From Magnetococcales bacterium HCHbin5 (lineage in GTDB: Bacteria; Pseudomonadota; Magnetococcia; Magnetococcales; Magnetaquicoccaceae): DNA of 63,166 bases. Below are positions 1-9,149 of the stretch, piece after piece (position 1 is the first letter of the stretch; each line of letters starts with the position of its first letter). The stretch lies in contig PEAG01000012.1 of the NCBI GenBank assembly GCA_002753505.1, positions 1 to 63,166 of the forward strand. The letters are read 5' to 3'. The notes under the pieces are model-generated. The model saw only the letters and a list, made by a program, of their open reading frames with translations. It had not been told where the DNA came from and made no database searches. A program made the position numbers and the translations under genes.

Positions 1-165
1 GCTGCCGCCCTCCAGGAGTGCCCCTGCGGGGCGTTTTGGGCGCGCTGCGCCCATTTGCTGCGCAAATGGGCTTCTGGGAAAGCGCGCCCTTGCATGCAGG
101 GGCTTTGCCCCTGCACCCCACCGGGGACCGTGACGGTCCCCGGACCCCTGCAATCGTTTGAAAAA
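1..165 (-). repeat. Palindromic intergenic element, a-type arm (element cut by window start)
   Basis: This is the outer arm of the palindromic element found complete at 48048-48509, 55994-56540 and 58272-58800. Reading inward from position 165 it shows the end hairpin (ccgggg/ccccgg stem), the tgcaggggc/gcccctgca hairpin and a gcgcgc-bounded hairpin with arms gcccatttgc and gcaaatgggc. The inner part has the spelling 'gcactcctgg' read on the minus strand, which marks the a-type arm. The core and b arm must lie left of the window. No coding gene is supported here. Confidence 0.8.
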
Positions 166-170
166 GACTG

Positions 171-212
171 AAAAGCGCGCTCCGTGACGCTCCCCGGACC
201 CCTGCAATAGTA
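171..212. repeat. Partial end-palindrome copy
   Basis: A second, truncated copy of the element end (gctccccggacccctgcaat) follows directly after the a-type arm and abuts the pyrE stop codon. Degenerate end copies beside full elements recur near 48.55 kb and 56.6 kb. Confidence 0.6.
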
Positions 213-217
213 AAGGA

Positions 218-925
218 TCAGGCCCCGTAGCGTTCCCGATAGGCGCGAATGGCGGACAGGTGAACACTCTGTTCCGGGCTCTGCTCCAACAGGTGCAGCA
301 GATCAGCCAAACGGGCGATGGCGATGACAGGTACCGCCAACCGCTCTTTCACCTCGGATACCGCACTCTGCTGACTCTGACTGCCCCGCTCCTGCCGATC
401 CAGAGCAATGATCACACCCGCCAGTTGAGCCCCGGCGGTCTGGATCCATTGAACGGATTCATAAACAGAGGTGCCGGCACTGATCACATCGTCAATAATG
501 ACGACACGCCCCTGCAAAGGAGCCCCGATCAGACTGCCTCCCTCACCATGATCCTTGGCCTCTTTGCGGTTATAGGCGATGGGAATATCCCGCTGATGGC
601 GCAACGCCAAAGCGGTGGCCGTCACCGTTGCCAACGGGATCCCCTTGTAGGCGGGACCGAACAGCATGTCAAACTCCAACCGGGCCTGTACCAGGGTGTC
701 GGCATAAAAAGCCCCCAACCGGGCCAACGTGGCCCCACTGTTGAACTGACCCGCATTGAAAAAATAGGGGGTGGTGCGACCGGCCTTGGTCTGGAACTGA
801 CCAAAACGCAAAACATTGGTCGCCAGCGCGAAACGGAGAAAAGCATCGCTGATCGCCGCCGGGTCGCCGGCAGTGGTCAGGAGGGCTGCAGGATCTGGAT
901 TCATGCGCGTCATCATCCCTTGCAT
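218..925 (-). CDS. pyrE: Orotate phosphoribosyltransferase
   Basis: The enzyme joins orotate to PRPP to give orotidine 5'-monophosphate, the fifth step of pyrimidine synthesis, in the cytoplasm. The 235-residue frame has the PRPP-binding signature [13 protein letters not shown] at about residues 141-153. It also has the mobile catalytic loop [11 protein letters not shown] at 120-130 and the [10 protein letters not shown] loop at 90-99, all characteristic of PyrE. Its length is close to the family's usual 210-235. The start is uncertain. The first ATG (925) has only a weak ribosome site, while aaggg directly precedes an ATG pair at 911-916, and another in-frame ATG lies at 904 (MNPDPAAL), so the real protein may be 228-232 residues. 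The gene is transcribed away from ftsB, and the 124 bp between them should hold both promoters. Confidence 0.93.
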   Translation of the reverse strand: MQGMMTRMNPDPAALLTTAGDPAAISDAFLRFALATNVLRFGQFQTKAGRTTPYFFNAGQFNSGATLARLGAFYADTLVQARLEFDMLFGPAYKGIPLATVTATALALRHQRDIPIAYNRKEAKDHGEGGSLIGAPLQGRVVIIDDVISAGTSVYESVQWIQTAGAQLAGVIIALDRQERGSQSQQSAVSEVKERLAVPVIAIARLADLLHLLEQSPEQSVHLSAIRAYRERYGA

Positions 926-1049
926 TCAGGTGGCCAAAACCGTCATTGTGCCCCAAAAGGGTGGGTTTGGTCACGGGAGATTGCAGAATTTTTTTGGCAA
1001 TACACCCGGCAAAAACAGACCAGAACTATTTTTGAAGGAGTGGGCTGGG

Positions 1050-1352
1050 TTGAGCAACGGAGAAAAAACAACCTCTTTTGGCGTTTTCCTGGGACTTTTT
1101 CTCCTGGTGGCCAATGCCTGGGTGCAATACCTGCTGTGGTTTGGCGATCAGGGGCTGGTCCGTTGGCGGCAGACCCAAAAACAGCTGCTGCTGGTGGCAG
1201 AAGATGTGCGACTGGCAGAAAAACGGATCCAACACCTTAAAGACGAAATTTTGTTGCTGGATAAAGACCCGGTCATCCTGGAAGAGGTGGCCCGCCGCGA
1301 GCTGGGTATGGTCTACCCCGACGAGATTCTCTTCATCGCTCCCAAGGAATGA
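1050..1352 (+). CDS. ftsB: Septum formation initiator / cell division protein FtsB-like
   Basis: This is a small bitopic division protein of the FtsB/DivIC family, which bridges FtsL and FtsQ in the divisome. I place the start at TTG 1050 because aaggag (1035-1040) lies nine bases upstream, giving 100 residues. The open frame extends to 816 but overlaps pyrE antisense and has no better start. A single transmembrane helix spans about residues 9-31. A coiled coil rich in charged residues and leucine follows (about 36-75), and then the conserved C-terminal block ARRELGMVYPDE. The size and layout match the family. The gene stands alone between pyrE and nusA; no enolase or ispD neighbour is visible. 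Confidence 0.88.
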   Translation: MSNGEKTTSFGVFLGLFLLVANAWVQYLLWFGDQGLVRWRQTQKQLLLVAEDVRLAEKRIQHLKDEILLLDKDPVILEEVARRELGMVYPDEILFIAPKE

Positions 1353-1714
1353 ACCCTTTCCCCCGGTTCGGACCGTTGTGAAGCGGTGGAGTCGGCTTTT
1401 TATCGTTACTTGCCGGATTCCCTTGGCATCGGCTGGATTTTGTTCTACAGTGCGTTCAGACTGACTCGCTGCTGTCATTACTGTCATCCGGGTGGGGGGG
1501 CAAGCTCTGGGTCACGGGAGGTCACTGAGGGGTGGCTGGCCGGTGTTTCGGATAAAAAGTCGGCTAGGCCGGCTTTTTTTTATCCAGGAGGTCAACGGAA
1601 CCGATCGGCCGATTGGGTGCCGGTCGGGTGTGGGTGGCGGTTACCACTCTCCCGATCCGAGAGAGCCACCGGGCCTGTTAATTTTAGAATCATTCACCAA
1701 GGAAGTCGTTATTC
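1353..1714 (+). other. ftsB-nusA intergenic region; no gene recognised
   Basis: These 362 bp hold no convincing ORF and no tRNA. In many proteobacteria rimP lies immediately upstream of nusA, but no RimP-like frame is present here. The stretch contains a terminator at 1558-1581 and, nearer nusA, a nested hairpin: ggtggc at 1633-1638 pairs with gccacc at 1665-1670, around ctctc (1647-1651) and gagag (1659-1663). It probably forms part of the nusA leader. Confidence 0.6.
1558..1581 (+). terminator. Rho-independent terminator after ftsB
   Basis: A seven-pair stem (agtcggc with gccggct, one G-U pair) closes a tag loop and runs straight into eight T residues. It lies about 205 bases after the ftsB stop and before the nusA leader hairpin. 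Confidence 0.75.
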
Positions 1715-3232
1715 ATGTCTGTTGAAATTGTGCAGATTGCAGAACAGCTTGCCCGCGAACGGGGCATCAAGCGTGAACTGGTCATCGAGGCGATGGAAAT
1801 TGCCATTCAAACCGCTTCCCGCAAAAAATATGGTGCCCACAAAAATATTCAGGTCAAGTTTGAATATAAATCCGGGGAGTTTCTCATCGATCAACTGCGG
1901 GAGGTGGTCGCATCCGATGAGGACGAACTCTACGAAGGACCGGATACCCATATTCTGCTGGCGGATGCCTGCCGTCTGAACCCGGCGGCCAAAGTGGGGG
2001 ATCTGATCGCCGAACGGTTGCCGCCCATCGAGTTTGGACGTATCGCGGCCCAGACCGCCAAACAGGTGATTGTCCAGAAGGTGCGGGAGGCCGAGCGCAA
2101 CAGCGTCTACATGGAATATTTTGACCGCCAGGGACAACTGATCAACGGCCTGGTCAAACGGGTGGAGCGCAATAATGTACACGTGGATCTGGGACGGGCC
2201 GCTGCCTTCCTGCCCCATGAGCAGCAGTTGCCCCGTGAACATTATCGCCCCGGGGATCGGATTCGTGCCTACATCTACGAGGTCCGGGACTCACCCCGCG
2301 GCCCGCAGGTCATTCTCTCCCGTACGGATCCCCGCATGGTGCCCCGCCTGTTTGAGATGGAGGTGCCCGAGATCTATGACGGTATCGTCGAAATCAAAGC
2401 GGTGGCCCGGGATCCGGGCTTTCGCAGCAAAATAGCCGTCCACTCCAGCGACTCTCACGTCGATCCGGTAGGGGCCTGTGTGGGGGTGCGGGGCTCCCGG
2501 GTGCAAGGGGTGGTGACGGAGTTGCAGGGGGAGCGGATCGATATTATCGAATGGTCCGAAGATCCGGCCGTCTTTGTCTGTAACGCCCTGGCTCCGGCCG
2601 AGGTGGCCAAGGTGGTGGTGGACGAGGAGGAACGCTCCATCAAGGTGATTGTGGTGGCCGATCAACTCTCCCTGGCCATCGGTCGTCGCGGCCAGAATGT
2701 CCGTCTGGCCAGCGAGTTGACCGGTTGGCGCATCGATATTGTGACCGAACAGGCCGATCAGGCGGTCCGGGCAGAAGAGTTCGAGGAGTTGACCAAAAAT
2801 TTTGTCTCCTGGCTGGACATCGACGAAGAGGTGGCCAACGCCCTGGCACAAGAGGGCTTTTCCGCCCTGGAAGAGATTGCCTATGTGCCCCTGGAGGAGT
2901 TGGCAAGCATCGAGGGCTTCGATGAGGAGATTGCCCAGGAGTTGCGCAACCGGGCCAGGGATCAGCTGATGGCCCTGGCGTTGGAGAAGGAGGCGGCCAA
3001 GACGGCAGTGGCGGCCGATTCTCCGCTGGCCCGGCTGTCCGGCCTGCCCCCAGAGCTGGATAACCGGTTGACAGGGAAGGGCATTCGTTCCCTGGATGAT
3101 CTGGCGGATTTGGCGACCGATGAGCTGTTGGAGCTGGTGGGAGATGCCCTGACCCAACAAGAGGCGGAGCGGTTGATCCTGGAAGCGCGACAACTGGCCG
3201 GCTGGTTTGACGAACCAGGAACAGCTGGTTGA
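1715..3232 (+). CDS. nusA: Transcription termination/antitermination factor NusA
   Basis: NusA binds RNA polymerase and nascent RNA and governs pausing, termination and antitermination. The 505-residue product has the usual order: an N-terminal polymerase-binding domain (about 1-125), an S1 domain (about 135-200), KH1 with GACVGVRGSRVQ (253-264), KH2 with AIGRRGQNVRLA (321-332), and two C-terminal helix-hairpin acidic repeats (about 365-490). The C-terminal AR repeats are typical of proteobacteria and are missing in Gram-positives. A clear ribosome site (aaggaag) precedes the ATG. It is the first gene of the block running to pnp; the upstream rimP partner is absent. Confidence 0.97.
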   Translation: MSVEIVQIAEQLARERGIKRELVIEAMEIAIQTASRKKYGAHKNIQVKFEYKSGEFLIDQLREVVASDEDELYEGPDTHILLADACRLNPAAKVGDLIAERLPPIEFGRIAAQTAKQVIVQKVREAERNSVYMEYFDRQGQLINGLVKRVERNNVHVDLGRAAAFLPHEQQLPREHYRPGDRIRAYIYEVRDSPRGPQVILSRTDPRMVPRLFEMEVPEIYDGIVEIKAVARDPGFRSKIAVHSSDSHVDPVGACVGVRGSRVQGVVTELQGERIDIIEWSEDPAVFVCNALAPAEVAKVVVDEEERSIKVIVVADQLSLAIGRRGQNVRLASELTGWRIDIVTEQADQAVRAEEFEELTKNFVSWLDIDEEVANALAQEGFSALEEIAYVPLEELASIEGFDEEIAQELRNRARDQLMALALEKEAAKTAVAADSPLARLSGLPPELDNRLTGKGIRSLDDLADLATDELLELVGDALTQQEAERLILEARQLAGWFDEPGTAG

Positions 3233-3262
3233 TCCTGCATCTGACTTGGAACACCCTCAACA

Positions 3263-3922
3263 ATGGCAAAGTCATCCCATGAAACCAGGCGGTCCCGGCG
3301 CGTGGACCCGGCTTGGCCGGGAGAGCCGCTGGATGCCTCCAGAGAGAGTGGCTTGCGCTCTTGTGTCGTGACCCGGTTGCAGCGTCCAAAGCAGGGGTTG
3401 CTGCGCTTTGTGGCGGATCCCCAGGGAGAGTGGAGGGCGGACTTGGCCGGACGGTTGCCGGGCAAAGGGCTGTATGTGGTTCCCGCACCGGCCAATCTGC
3501 GCAGCGTGTTGAAACGCCGGGGCTCTCCGCCAACCGAGATCGAGACCCGTCTGGAGCAGATCGGCTCTGCCCTGTCGGCGCGCTTTTTGGACGGGCTGGG
3601 GTTGGCCCGTCGGGCCGGCTGTTTGCGCCGCGGTTTTCGTGACCTGGCGGAGGCGGTACAGAGTGGCGGGCGTCCCACCGTGTTGCTGGCAGCGGATACG
3701 GCAGCAAATACGCGGCAAAAGCTGGCACAACTGATCCATCGCCATGGCCTGGACGATGTGTGGGAACTGTTGGATCGGGAGCGGTTTGGTTTGGCCTGCG
3801 GTAATAATGGCCCGGTGGCGGTGTTGGGCGTGATGGACGATCGAATGAGCCACAGAGTTCGGATCGATGCTTTGCGGTGGCGGGATTTTTTTGGTCAGCA
3901 GACCACCGTTCAGGCTCCCTGA
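3263..3922 (+). CDS. rnpM: RnpM/YlxR-family RNA-binding protein with C-terminal L7Ae-like domain
   Basis: The first ~95 residues are a YlxR (DUF448) domain, recognised by the RSCVVTRLQRPKQGLLRF block and its place between nusA and infB. Bacillus YlxR (RnpM) binds RNase P RNA. The remaining part (about 100-200) contains FLDGLGLARRAGCLRRGF, a pattern typical of the L7Ae/L30e-like RNA-binding fold that follows YlxR in alphaproteobacterial homologues. At 219 residues it is roughly twice the length of single-domain YlxR, in line with that fusion. The gene starts 30 bases after nusA and is probably co-transcribed with it. The exact role in this lineage is unknown. Confidence 0.85.
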   Translation: MAKSSHETRRSRRVDPAWPGEPLDASRESGLRSCVVTRLQRPKQGLLRFVADPQGEWRADLAGRLPGKGLYVVPAPANLRSVLKRRGSPPTEIETRLEQIGSALSARFLDGLGLARRAGCLRRGFRDLAEAVQSGGRPTVLLAADTAANTRQKLAQLIHRHGLDDVWELLDRERFGLACGNNGPVAVLGVMDDRMSHRVRIDALRWRDFFGQQTTVQAP

Positions 3923-4045
3923 TGATGGCTGGACGGTGGGTGTGGGTCACAGAACAGTTGTTGCGGTCGTTGGCAGTTTGGGTTTGCAGGACAGGCGGCG
4001 GATCGCAAGATTCATAAAACTATCAAGTTGCTGGGGAATGTTCTT

Positions 4046-7000
4046 TTGAACGATATCAAGAAGGGCGAAGGCGAAGGCGATGACGAGGGTAAACTCCGAC
4101 TGAGTGCGCCGCGTCGTATCGTCCTCAAAAAGACGGTGGAAGGTGGGTCCATTCGGCAAAATTTCTCCCATGGACGCAGCAAGAGCGTTGTGGTCGAAGT
4201 GCGCAAGAAGAGGACGTTTGTCAAGGCGGGTGAAGAGACGGTACCGTTTGTCGCCGCACGAGCCGCAGGGGATCCTGCGGCCTCCCCCAAACCGGCCACG
4301 GCATCGCCAGCCCCGGATACGGGCGGGTCGGATCAGGGGCCGCATAAACAGATTCTGGCCCCGATTACCACCGAGGAGCGGGCAGCACTGCAGCAGCAGC
4401 GGGAAGAGGCGCAAAAACAGGAGCTACTCTCGCCAACGCCGACACCAACTGCGCAAGAGGAAGCCGGGCAGCTGGAAGCGAAACCGGAACCGGCAGCAGA
4501 TGTGGCAGAGACCGCCAAACCGCCAGTCGATACCCACGAGCCGGAGCCTGTTGCCGCTGCTCCCGCAGCAGAGGAGGGGGGCCGGTCGGCGGTGGCGGAT
4601 GCCCCCGCTTCGGAGCTGGATGCGGTTGTCCCGGAGGCGACAGAACCGTTGGCCTCTCTGTCGGTGAGTGCCCATTCGGCATCGTCACCCCGTTCCGTGG
4701 CAGCGGTCAGTGGGAGTACTTTTGCAGCCCAGCGGGAAAACAGGGGCGACAGATCGACCCCGGCGGCCAAAATGGTTGCCGAGAGAGGGGAGTATGTGGC
4801 CTCGAGACGTGAGGGGAGCGGGCCGCCGCCCAAACGCGGTGGGCCTCTCCCGCGCAAAGAGGGCTTTACCCCTCAGCCCCGTACCAGTGCGGGCTCTTCC
4901 CATGAGCAGGACACCACCCCGGAAGGGCGGCAATCCGGTTCAGCCAGTCAGAACAGCAGTGCTGCGGCTCCGGCTGCCGCCTCTTTTAGCCGTCCATCGT
5001 CGCGTCCAGCGGGCGCGACGGCTCCCAGCCGGGGTAGTGGTGCGGGAGGGCCGCCGGGTCGTCGCCCGGAAAAACCGCCGGTGGTGGCGGTGGAGATCGA
5101 TATTGCTGCGGATGCTGCGCTTGCCGGCAAAAAGTTGACCCGGGCTCAGCGGGAAGATGTGGCGCGCAAAAAGACCGATGCCCTGGTGACCAAGCGGTTG
5201 ACGCAACTGGACGATATGCGTCGGCAAAAGCAGGAGGTGGATGAGAAGCGCAAGCTGGACAGCGTGGTGCCGCCGCCGGCCCGGGTGGCGGCCAAGGTGG
5301 GCAAGGTCAAGTACAAGGGCAAGGCCATCATCGAGGAGGATGAAAAACAGGTACCCATGCGGCGCAGCCGCTCCAGCTTTGGCAAGACCAAATTTGCCAG
5401 ACGGGAGGAGACCCAGACGCTGGGGCCGGTCATTCGGGAGGTGATTGTGCCGGATCTGATCACGGTGGGTGAGTTGGCCAGTCGGATGGCGGTCAAATCT
5501 TCCGAGGTGATCAAACGTTTGATGGCCCAGGGCATGATGGTCACCATCAACCAGATGCTGGATCAGGATACGGCGGTGCTGGTGGTCGAGGAGATGGGCC
5601 ACAAAGCCAAGCAGGTCTCGGAGGCGGCGGCCATCGATGCCGAGTTGACGGATGTGGCGAGTCTGGAAAGTGCGTTGAATACCCGACCGCCGGTGGTCAC
5701 GGTGATGGGACATGTGGACCATGGCAAGACCTCTCTGCTGGATGCCATTCGGAAGTCGGATGTGGCCTCCCGGGAGTTTGGCGGTATCACCCAGCACATC
5801 GGGGCCTATCAGGTCAGGATGGCCAATGGTTCCAGCATCACCTTTCTGGACACCCCGGGTCATGCCGCTTTTACCGCCATGCGGGCCCGGGGGGCCCATG
5901 TGACCGATATTGTGGTGCTGGTGGTGGCGGCGGATGACGGGGTGATGCCCCAGACCATCGAGGCGATCAACCATGCCAAAGGGGCGAAGGTGCCGATTGT
6001 GGTGGCGATCAACAAAATTGACAAGATGGGGGTCAATGTGGATCGGGTCACCCAGCAGTTGGCGGATCAGGGCCTGGTGCCGGAGGAGTGGGGGGGTGAG
6101 ACCATCTTTGTCAAGGTCTCCGCCCATACCGGTCAGGGCATTGAGTCGCTGGAGGAGATGATTCTGTTGCAGGCAGAGGTGTTGAGCCTGCAGGCGGACG
6201 TCAATCAGCGGGCCCGGGGGGCGATTGTCGAAGCCAAGCTGGACAAGGGCCGGGGTCCGGTGGCCACCTGTCTGGTGCAGAATGGCACCTTGCGGGTCGG
6301 GGATATCTTTGTCGCCGGCACGGAGTGGGGCAAAATTCGCAGCCTGATCGATGACAAGGGGCGGAGCGTCACCGAGGCGTTGCCGGCCATGCCGGTGGAA
6401 ATTATCGGCTTTTCCGGTATTCCCGAGGCGGGGGATGATCTGATTACCGTCCCGGACGAACGCCGTGCCAAAGAGATTGCCGCCTTCCGTATGCGCAAGT
6501 CCAAGGAGCGGGGCCATGCCAAGCATGCGCCGCAGATGGATGACATCTTTGACCAGATTCAGCGGGTGGATCTGGATGAGGTGCGGGTGATCATCAAGGG
6601 GGATGTCCGGGGTTCGGTGGAGGCGGTGGCGGAATCCTTGGGCAAAATCACCCACGAGGCGGTACGGGTCAATGTGATCCATGTCGGGGTGGGGGGCGTC
6701 AATGAGTCGGATGTCATGTTGGCAGCGGCTTCGGATGCCCTCATTGTGGCTTTCAATGTGCGGGCCGACGCCAAGTCGCGGGATCTGGCGAAGCGGGAGC
6801 AGGTGGATTTGCGTTTTTATACCGTGATCTATGACCTGATGGATGACATTACCCAGGCCCTGGAGGGCAAACTGAAGCCGTTGGTGGAAGAGACGGTGGT
6901 GGGGCGTGCCAGGGTGCGGGAGTTGTTCCGTATCTCCAAGGTGGGTCTGGTGGCCGGCTGCATCATGATGGACGGCGTCATTCAACGCAAATCCAAGGTA

Positions 7001-7192
7001 CGGCTGTTGCGGGATAACGTGGTGATCTACACCGGCGACATCCATGCCCTGAAGCGGTTCAAGGATGACGCCAAAGAGGTGCGGGAGGGGATGGAGTGCG
7101 GCATCTGCCTCGACAAGTTCAGCGACCTGAAGGCCAATGATGTGATCGAGGCGTTTACCCTGCTTGAGGTGCGGCAGACGATTGACCGGTAA
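4046..7192 (+). CDS. infB: Translation initiation factor IF-2
   Basis: IF-2 is the GTPase that places initiator fMet-tRNA on the 30S subunit and promotes subunit joining. The N-terminal block [14 protein letters not shown]...FSHGRSK is the IF2-associated motif. It is followed by a long Ala/Pro/Glu-rich linker (about 75-360), an IF2-N helical domain (about 475-525), the G domain with GHVDHGKT (G at residue 555) and DTPGHAAF and NKID motifs, and domains II-IV to the end. I prefer TTG 4046, nine bases after gggg. An in-frame TTG at 4028 is the alternative and no ATG fits near the N-terminus. The product is about 1048 residues, long for IF-2 because of the linker. It lies in the nusA operon. Confidence 0.96.
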   Translation: MNDIKKGEGEGDDEGKLRLSAPRRIVLKKTVEGGSIRQNFSHGRSKSVVVEVRKKRTFVKAGEETVPFVAARAAGDPAASPKPATASPAPDTGGSDQGPHKQILAPITTEERAALQQQREEAQKQELLSPTPTPTAQEEAGQLEAKPEPAADVAETAKPPVDTHEPEPVAAAPAAEEGGRSAVADAPASELDAVVPEATEPLASLSVSAHSASSPRSVAAVSGSTFAAQRENRGDRSTPAAKMVAERGEYVASRREGSGPPPKRGGPLPRKEGFTPQPRTSAGSSHEQDTTPEGRQSGSASQNSSAAAPAAASFSRPSSRPAGATAPSRGSGAGGPPGRRPEKPPVVAVEIDIAADAALAGKKLTRAQREDVARKKTDALVTKRLTQLDDMRRQKQEVDEKRKLDSVVPPPARVAAKVGKVKYKGKAIIEEDEKQVPMRRSRSSFGKTKFARREETQTLGPVIREVIVPDLITVGELASRMAVKSSEVIKRLMAQGMMVTINQMLDQDTAVLVVEEMGHKAKQVSEAAAIDAELTDVASLESALNTRPPVVTVMGHVDHGKTSLLDAIRKSDVASREFGGITQHIGAYQVRMANGSSITFLDTPGHAAFTAMRARGAHVTDIVVLVVAADDGVMPQTIEAINHAKGAKVPIVVAINKIDKMGVNVDRVTQQLADQGLVPEEWGGETIFVKVSAHTGQGIESLEEMILLQAEVLSLQADVNQRARGAIVEAKLDKGRGPVATCLVQNGTLRVGDIFVAGTEWGKIRSLIDDKGRSVTEALPAMPVEIIGFSGIPEAGDDLITVPDERRAKEIAAFRMRKSKERGHAKHAPQMDDIFDQIQRVDLDEVRVIIKGDVRGSVEAVAESLGKITHEAVRVNVIHVGVGGVNESDVMLAAASDALIVAFNVRADAKSRDLAKREQVDLRFYTVIYDLMDDITQALEGKLKPLVEETVVGRARVRELFRISKVGLVAGCIMMDGVIQRKSKVRLLRDNVVIYTGDIHALKRFKDDAKEVREGMECGICLDKFSDLKANDVIEAFTLLEVRQTIDR

Positions 7193-7225
7193 CTGGCGGC
7201 AACTGGTTGTGGCGGTCGGTGGGTC

Positions 7226-7522
7226 ATGAGTGGCATGATACATGTTGCGGTGCTTTCCGTGCGTCTGGACCTGCCCGGTGTACACTCCCTGAAGCAGAAA
7301 CGGGGTATCATCAAGGGGCTGCTGGCACGGGTGCAAAACCGTTTCCAGCTGGCGGTGGCCGAGGTGGGGCAGCAGGATGTGTGGCAGACGGCCGACCTGG
7401 CGTTTGCGGCGGTTGGCAATGAGGTGGCTGCGTTGCAGAGTCGCATGCAAAAGGTGGCTGAATTTATCGAAACCGATGCAGAGGGTGTGGTGGTGGATTT
7501 TCGAGTGGAGTTTCTCGCATGA
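7226..7522 (+). CDS. ylxP: DUF503 (YlxP-like) small protein
   Basis: This 98-residue protein matches the DUF503/YlxP family, a small ferredoxin-like-fold protein of poorly known role encoded between infB and rbfA in many bacteria. The opening, with a beta strand (VAVLSVRLDLPGVHSLKQKR), and the closing strand VVVDFRVEFL are characteristic. The product has a normal length for the family. The stop codon overlaps the rbfA start by ATGA, which points to translational coupling. A link with ribosome maturation is suggested only by gene order. Confidence 0.85.
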   Translation: MSGMIHVAVLSVRLDLPGVHSLKQKRGIIKGLLARVQNRFQLAVAEVGQQDVWQTADLAFAAVGNEVAALQSRMQKVAEFIETDAEGVVVDFRVEFLA

Positions 7523-8034
7523 AACAGGTGACGGCGCACAATACCGGTTCTGGCGGGCGTATTCGCACGGAGCGTGTGCAGGGCAGTATTCGGCAGGAGA
7601 TTGCGGAGATGCTGCTGCGGCAGGAGATTCATGATCCGCGTCTGGCCGGTTTTATCAGCATTACCGATGTGCGGTTGTCGGCTGATTTGCAGCATGCCAC
7701 CGTCTATTTTTCTGTGGTGGAAGAGAACATGGTGGAGTTGCAGCCGCTTGGGGAGGGGGCCGTGGTGGCGGAGCCTCCGGCGGTTGCGGCGGGCCCGACC
7801 GGCCGTACAGAGAGCCGTGCGGAGATCTGTCAGCGGGCCCTGACCCATGCAGCAGGTTTTATCCGCAGTCAGTTGGGTCGCCGCATTCAGTTGCGCCACA
7901 TTCCGCACCTGCGCTTTTTGCCGGACCACTCCCTGGAGTATGGCATGCGGATGGATCGTCTGTTGGGGTCGTTGGATATTCCCCCGGCGGAGACGGATGC
8001 GGCCTCTCAGCCTGTTGCCCCCACAGAGGATTGA
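7519..8034 (+). CDS. rbfA: 30S ribosome-binding factor RbfA
   Basis: RbfA is a cold-shock-related assembly factor that binds immature 30S subunits near the 5' end of 16S rRNA. The KH-like core is visible in the N-terminal part (EIAEMLLRQEIHDPRLAG, then VRLSADLQHATVYFSV) and in RSQLGRRIQLRHIPHLRF near residues 114-131, with a final YGMRMDRLL block. The protein is 171 residues, longer than the usual 120-135, because of an insert around residues 72-95 rich in Gly, Pro and Val and a short C-terminal extension. The start overlaps the preceding stop codon, and truB follows six bases later. Confidence 0.93.
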   Translation: MKQVTAHNTGSGGRIRTERVQGSIRQEIAEMLLRQEIHDPRLAGFISITDVRLSADLQHATVYFSVVEENMVELQPLGEGAVVAEPPAVAAGPTGRTESRAEICQRALTHAAGFIRSQLGRRIQLRHIPHLRFLPDHSLEYGMRMDRLLGSLDIPPAETDAASQPVAPTED

Positions 8035-8040
8035 TCACCG

Positions 8041-8799
8041 GTGAGTCGAGGACGGCATAAAGGGCTGGATCTGAATGGTTGGTTGGTGATTCACAAGCCG
8101 GAGGGGATCTCCTCTGCCCATGCGGTGGCCATTGTCAAGCGGATCACCCAGGCGGCCAAGGTGGGGCATGGGGGGACGCTGGACCCCTTTTCCGAGGGGT
8201 TGCTGCCTATGGCCCTGGGCAGGGCCACCAAGAGGCTTGCGCTGATCCTGGAGGGGGACAAGGGTTACCACTGCTGGATACGGTTTGGCTCGGAGACGGA
8301 TACCGGGGATCCCACCGGCCGGGTGACGGCGCAGACCGACCGGCTGCCGGAGCGGGCAGCTCTGGAGGCGGCCTTGCAGCACTTTCTGGGGCCCCAGGAG
8401 CAGCGGCCACCGGCCTATTCCGCCATCCATGTGGGGGGCGTGCGCGCCTACGAGCTGGCCCGGCGGGGCGAGACGGTGGAGCTGCCCATGCGTTCGGTGG
8501 TTTTGCACGAACTCCAGTTGGAATCCTATGAGGCGGGTCTGGCGAAGGTTCGCGTGCGCTGTGGCAAGGGAACCTATATGCGTTCCCTGGCCCGGGATCT
8601 GGGCCACCATCTGGGATCGTTGGCCCATCTGCAACGGTTGTTGCGAACGGAAACTTTGGGGTTTTCCCTGGAGGAGGGGGTTACTCTGGAACGGCTTGCC
8701 CAACAGGTGGAGCAGGGCCGTCTGGAGGCGTTGTTGTTACCCGTGGATCGGTTGCTGGACGACATCCCGGCATCGCGTCTGCGGTCAAAAAGCGAGTAG
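8041..8799 (+). CDS. truB: tRNA pseudouridine(55) synthase TruB
   Basis: TruB converts U55 in the T-loop of elongator tRNAs to pseudouridine. The catalytic motif GGTLDPFSEGLLP is present, with the nucleophile aspartate at residue 48, the same number as in E. coli TruB. Further family blocks are LVIHKPEGISS (15-25), RPPAYSAIHVGGVRAYELAR near 122-141, and the GKGTYMRSLARDLG block near 176-189. At 252 residues it has the catalytic domain but a short C-terminus relative to the 300-residue enzymes that carry a PUA-like end. The start is GTG. It lies between rbfA and rpsO as in many bacteria. Confidence 0.95.
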   Translation: MSRGRHKGLDLNGWLVIHKPEGISSAHAVAIVKRITQAAKVGHGGTLDPFSEGLLPMALGRATKRLALILEGDKGYHCWIRFGSETDTGDPTGRVTAQTDRLPERAALEAALQHFLGPQEQRPPAYSAIHVGGVRAYELARRGETVELPMRSVVLHELQLESYEAGLAKVRVRCGKGTYMRSLARDLGHHLGSLAHLQRLLRTETLGFSLEEGVTLERLAQQVEQGRLEALLLPVDRLLDDIPASRLRSKSE

Positions 8800-8836
8800 T
8801 CCATTAACTTTATTTGAATGATGAGGAGGTTGTCCG

Positions 8837-9106
8837 ATGTCGATCACGCCAGCGCGCAAGCAGGAACTGATCAAGGAATATGCATTGTCGGAGGGGGATA
8901 CCGGTTCCCCGGAGGTGCAGGTGGCTCTGTTGACAGAGCGCATCAACAATTTGACCGAACATCTGCGGCAAAATTTAAAAGATCACCATTCCCGTCGCGG
9001 CCTGTTAAAGATGGTGGGGTTGCGCCGTCGACTGCTGACCTATGTCAAGGGGCAGGAGCTGGACCGCTACCAACGATTGATCAAGAGGTTGAATTTACGC
9101 AAATAG
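8837..9106 (+). CDS. rpsO: 30S ribosomal protein S15
   Basis: The 89-residue product has the exact family length and the S15 signatures: [23 protein letters not shown] near residues 11-33, [18 protein letters not shown] near 47-64, and the ending [10 protein letters not shown]15 is a primary binder of the central domain of 16S rRNA. A strong ribosome site (gaggagg) precedes the ATG. In E. coli S15 represses its own mRNA through a leader pseudoknot. The leader here is only 37 bases after truB, and I cannot tell whether such control operates. Confidence 0.97.
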   Translation: MSITPARKQELIKEYALSEGDTGSPEVQVALLTERINNLTEHLRQNLKDHHSRRGLLKMVGLRRRLLTYVKGQELDRYQRLIKRLNLRK

Positions 9107-9149
9107 GGGGGGACACAAGGGTGTGCCCCAATTACTGGAAAGAGGGAAT

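Noticed and set aside
1386-1979. 197-codon ORF between ftsB and nusA as a possible rimP
   Set aside because: Half of it is an out-of-frame reading of nusA and the rest has no RimP features.
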